This document shows positions 61,156 through 64,000 of a stretch of 64,000 nucleotides of DNA, one piece after another (within the stretch, counting starts at the first letter, position 1; each line of letters starts with the position of its first letter). This DNA is from Prorocentrum cordatum (lineage: Eukaryota; Sar; Dinophyceae; Prorocentrales; Prorocentraceae). The stretch is taken from the NCBI GenBank assembly GCA_963575745.1, contig CAUYUJ010014324.1, positions 90,810 to 154,809 on the forward strand. The letters are read 5' to 3'. The notes beneath the pieces were generated by a model that saw only the letters and a program-made list of their open reading frames with translations, was not told the DNA's origin and searched no databases. A program made the translations under genes and the position numbers.

Positions 61156-61197
61156 CATGGGCTGGCGATCCAGATGGCTCCTCGGTTTATGCTGCTC

Positions 61198-61350
61198 CCA
61201 TCGTACTTAAAGACCACATCCCAGAAATGATTTCGAGCACCCGGGAAAGTGTCGAAAGAATGTCGAAACAGTCTCCCAGGGCCCGACACGTGAAAACCCG
61301 AGAGTGTTTGGGTACTTTTCTGGTAGTCGAAATTCATTCTGGTGATCCAG
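61198..61350 (+). repeat. Dispersed repeat R2, copy 2
   Basis: GACCACATCCCAGAAATGAT...GTCTCCCAGGGCCCGACACG...GTAGTCGAAATTCATTCTGG aligns with 54405-54590. Confidence 0.7.
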
Positions 61351-61413
61351 GCTACAGTAGGTCTGAACATCATAGATGCCACGGGGCTGGGCCAGCGCCT
61401 CCCCCGTCGGGGG

Positions 61414-61590
61414 CGCGCCAACCTGGATTAGCGATCCGTGGATTTGGCGCGCGGTCGCCAAATCCACGGATCGGGGGAGGTGCCCTCCCCAAAATGCGGC
61501 CGGTGCCGCCTCGCTCGGCGGCGGAAATCCGCGATTTCCCATGGAAACGGGACCCGTCGCTAATCCACGCCCCCTTGATCCATGTTTGCG
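61414..61590 (+). repeat. Foldback family 2, copy 4
   Basis: GCCAACCTGGATTAGCGATC at the left and CGCTAATCCACGCC...GATCCATGTTTGCG at the right. The internal palindrome is GTGGATTTGGCGCGC / GTCGCCAAATCCAC. Confidence 0.82.
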
Positions 61591-61621
61591 ATCGCCTGAT
61601 CCCGACACTGCCACGGCAGTT

Positions 61622-61779
61622 TCAGGTCAGGCGTGTCTCCATACAGGCGGATGTGTGGAAGAATTTAGAAAGTACTCTACAAATATTCAACAATGCTCAA
61701 AGCTACTCCAAACAATCGTCCCCAGACTACGTTTTAACTATTTTTGAACAGTCGTCCTGTAGAGGAACATGCCCGATTT
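61622..61779 (+). mobile_element. MITE family 1, copy 7 (divergent)
   Basis: AGGTCAGGCGTGTCTCCATAC at the left and GTAGAGGAACATGCCCGATTT at the right are decayed terminal repeats with an AT-rich interior. Flanking 10-mers GGCAGTTTCA and GGTGGTTTCT agree at 7 positions, so no firm duplication. Confidence 0.7.
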
Positions 61780-61789
61780 AAAGGTGGTT

Positions 61790-62640
61790 TCTGATGTGCA
61801 GCCCACGTTGCGAGAAAGAACCTCTTGGGACTTTCAACGCACTCTGGGCAAGGCGGAGCAAGGCATGCTGCGATCTGCGCCGATCTGCTTCGCCACCACG
61901 AAGGGCGCTCTCTCCCCCAATGTTGTATGGTTCCCCGCCCATCCGAACATCAGAGAGACCATTGGGCAAAATGTTGCCCTCGAGCGTTGGGCTGGAGACT
62001 TCTGCGCGTTCTTTGTTCCCGCCAAGCTCGGTTCTGCCACTCACCGTGTTGTTGTCCCTGAGGGCTTCTCGAACGCCTTGGATGGTGACTTTGCGTATCG
62101 TGAACCGGCCATTCAGTTGTAAGCTTGAGCAACCTGGATGTTGTTGCAAGGCCAACGGTGGAACGGTGACCAAGTAGATTCCCTCCTTCCGCTCCAACAC
62201 CCTCGGCCCCTTCAACTCAAGACCACCAAGCACCCGATCTGGCACAATGCTGAACTCGGCGAATGGCGGTGCCGTCATTGCGGCAAATGGCAATCACAAC
62301 TGCCCCTCAAAAACATGCTCACGCAGAAAACCACCCGTAATTGTTAGTCGTCTCCCGTGCAGCGCCTAGTCCATGAGGCTTGGTTAAACTCACACGGGAA
62401 TTCTTTCAGTGTGTACCGACCGAATGCTGTGCAAGTGGCGCTTGACGCTGCTGCGAAGCGGTCTCAAAATGGTTACCCTAGGCCTGACGATGAGGTCCAA
62501 GGACCGCCCACTCCTGTTACCGTGCACCCTCGGCCCGAGAGCTTCCCTGAATTTGAAAACCTGGGGCATGCGGTGTTTAGAGTCGGCGAACATTTCTGCT
62601 GACGAAAATGCGGAGGCCACGGAACTCCTGGCTCCCTTGT
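61790..62640 (+). pseudogene. Broken coding-like region of unknown identity
   Basis: Three consecutive plus-strand segments in different frames read like ordinary protein. First (to 62122) is ERTSWDFQRTLGKAEQGML through VVPEGFSNALDG; second (62138-62347) contains HPIWHNAELGEWRCRHCGKW; third (62357-62602) starts MQRLVHEAWLNSHGNS. The H-x-IW...C-x2-CG-x-W pattern resembles the HDLW...CVKCGYW motif at the C-terminus of the LINE gene at 6298-10263. It may be a decayed retrotransposon or an exon-intron gene. Base composition is less GC-extreme than the surroundings. I do not recognise the first segment. Confidence 0.35.
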
Positions 62641-62749
62641 AAAGCTGGCGTCTCGGTGCAAAGGCGTTGCCGAGAACCCCCACGCGAGCGAACCAACGGA
62701 TGAAGGCTCGCAGGATGGAGGCTGTCACGAACCCTGAGGCAAGAGTTGA

Positions 62750-62849
62750 ACTCGTTTAGTTGTCTGTTGCCCCCCCCCGTCGCCCGCTGTCTTCCCACCC
62801 ACCCCAACGCCGCATACCTCATCTTCGGCATGGTACAGTAGGGGCCCGA
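62750..62849. repeat. Direct repeat flanking R3, left copy
   Basis: GTTGTCTGTTGCCCCCCCC and CGTCGCCCGCTGTCTTCCCA recur at 63005-63050, on the other side of R3. Confidence 0.7.
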
Positions 62850-63005
62850 CCACAAGAAACCTTCCACAAGAAACCCAACCCTGAGACCCCAGGACGTCCA
62901 GTGATTTTTGGCGTGGGAACGTCTCGCTCTCCATCGCGAAAACCTCGAAGCCCAGGGCACCCTGGAGGCAAGCGAGGTGTTTCTTTGCATGGGCCTCCAC
63001 TGTAG
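62850..63005 (+). repeat. Dispersed repeat R3, copy 2
   Basis: CACAAGAAACCTTCCACAAG...CCCCAGGACGTCCAGTG...CCTGGAGGCAAGCGAGG...CATGGGCCTCCACTG matches 36096-36265. It sits between two direct copies of a 45-bp sequence (62758-62805 and 63004-63050). Confidence 0.8.
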
Positions 63006-63050
63006 TTGTTTGTTGCCCCCCCCGTCGCCCGCCGTCTTCCCACCAAGCGC

Positions 63051-64000
63051 GACTGGGGAGGATGGGCTGGGGCCTCCCTTCTTTCGTGCGCCCCTCGCGC
63101 AAGCAGCGGCTCCCGTGTTGGCGGGCAAACCCACTGCTTCTTCACGCGCTGGACCCCTATGGTCGCCACCCGAGGCTTCCAGGAGGCACATCGGACTGTG
63201 CCTCCTCTGAAGGGGCCCTGGGACACACAAATAAATAGACACGAATAACAGGATTCCCTATATTTTTCAATATTGTCTTGGTTTTTGTCTTCCCCCCCCT
63301 CCCCATATTTTCTTATATTTTCTGGGGAATCGACGATTAGATGTGGCTGTGCTATTTTTTCCCCTCCTGATCCTCATGGTACTCCTACATCCCGGAGGGG
63401 ACGAGGAGAAGGACGAGAAACAGGCTGGAGGAGGAGGGGGAAGGCTGCAGGAGGAGGCCGGGGGGGGGGCCGCCGTGGCGCCGCGGCGGAAGCCTCGCTG
63501 CAGTACCCAGCGGCCGCGAAGCCCCAGAGCGTGTTGGCCAGCTCCTGGGGGGCAACGGGGCCGCTTCCTCCTCCACGCCTCTCCCTCCCCCCATGCGGCC
63601 TCCTCCTCCTTGCGCGTGGCCGTTGTTTTTTCGTTTGTTGCCCCCCTCGCGCGTGGCCGATGCGGCCTCCTCCTCCTCCATCCCCCCCGCGGCGGAGCAG
63701 GCGGGCGTCAAGACGTGACCCGAGAAGCGTCGAGCTGCAAAAAGAGGGCATGGGCCTGGGCACGGGGCCCGCGCATGGCCCCTTGGAGGCTCTCGGCGCG
63801 ACGCCGGGTGGTGCTGCACTGCTGACGTCGTCGGGGGAACACCCAGACGCCCAACGAGGAACCGATGGTTCCCGAGGCAAAACGGGTTGCCTCCCCTCCT
63901 CGTACTCGGCCTGGCCCGCCTTCGAGGGGGCCGCGCCCGAGCCTCTGCGCCCAGTGCAGGCTGCTGCCCGCGGACAGGCCGCACTGGAAGAGGCGAGGTC
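63051..64000. other. No gene recognised
   Basis: Mixed DNA, T-rich at 63240-63330. From 63390 it is GC-rich, with purine-rich runs at 63400-63470 and TCC runs at 63568-63690. Open frames on both strands lack recognised domains; the window ends inside this stretch. Confidence 0.4.

Overview
The window looks like nuclear DNA of a GC-rich dinoflagellate. The decisive clue is an exact 22-nt match to the dinoflagellate trans-spliced leader (SL) on the minus strand at 6287-6308. A decayed SL-like sequence lies at 30494-30529. There is no bacterial-type gene packing, ribosome-site pattern or operon. Most of the 64 kb is repeat: long (TCC)n/(GGA)n tracts, minisatellites, satellites, foldback/MITE-like elements and retrotransposon remains. 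Most long ORFs lie in repeats whose unit is a multiple of three, or in GC-rich DNA with few stops, and are not genes. The species cannot be named from sequence alone.

Layout. 0-2.6 kb: microsatellites and a 159-bp MITE with a 10-bp target duplication. 2.7-11.4 kb: the main object, a LINE-type retrotransposon in two inverted halves. The minus strand carries the 5' half (SL, ORF1 with a RanBP2-type zinc finger and coiled coils, then an AP-like endonuclease). The plus strand carries the 3' half (an uninterrupted 1321-codon ORF with reverse transcriptase, RNase H and zinc motifs). The SL sits exactly at the junction and (ATC)n microsatellite flanks both outer ends. 11.4-13.3 kb: a 90-bp tandem array that this element appears to have split from its left flank. 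14.7-15.8 kb: a decayed Ty1/copia reverse transcriptase broken by another MITE. 16-24 kb: minisatellites, helically phased AAGA/GGCC repeats and foldback elements. 24.5-30.5 kb: a possible multi-exon minus-strand host gene with an eight-unit 294-bp array in a presumed intron. 30.5-40 kb: duplications, a Z-DNA-prone stretch, microsatellites and foldbacks. 40.6-46.8 kb: a 14-unit satellite of about 470 bp. 47-51.6 kb: further minisatellites, including a 77-bp array with the same boundaries as the 90-bp array. 52-64 kb: a nest of MITEs and foldbacks with two decayed LINE fragments and a broken coding-like region.

How the parts fit together. The LINE appears to have been copied from a trans-spliced mRNA and to have inserted by twin priming into a microsatellite. 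The short elements carry no transposase here. Two families start with the same TCGGGC terminus and have target duplications near 8-11 bp, so a shared Mutator-like transposase elsewhere in the genome is likely. Apart from the LINE ORFs and the possible 25.7-30.5 kb gene, I see no gene whose function I can support.
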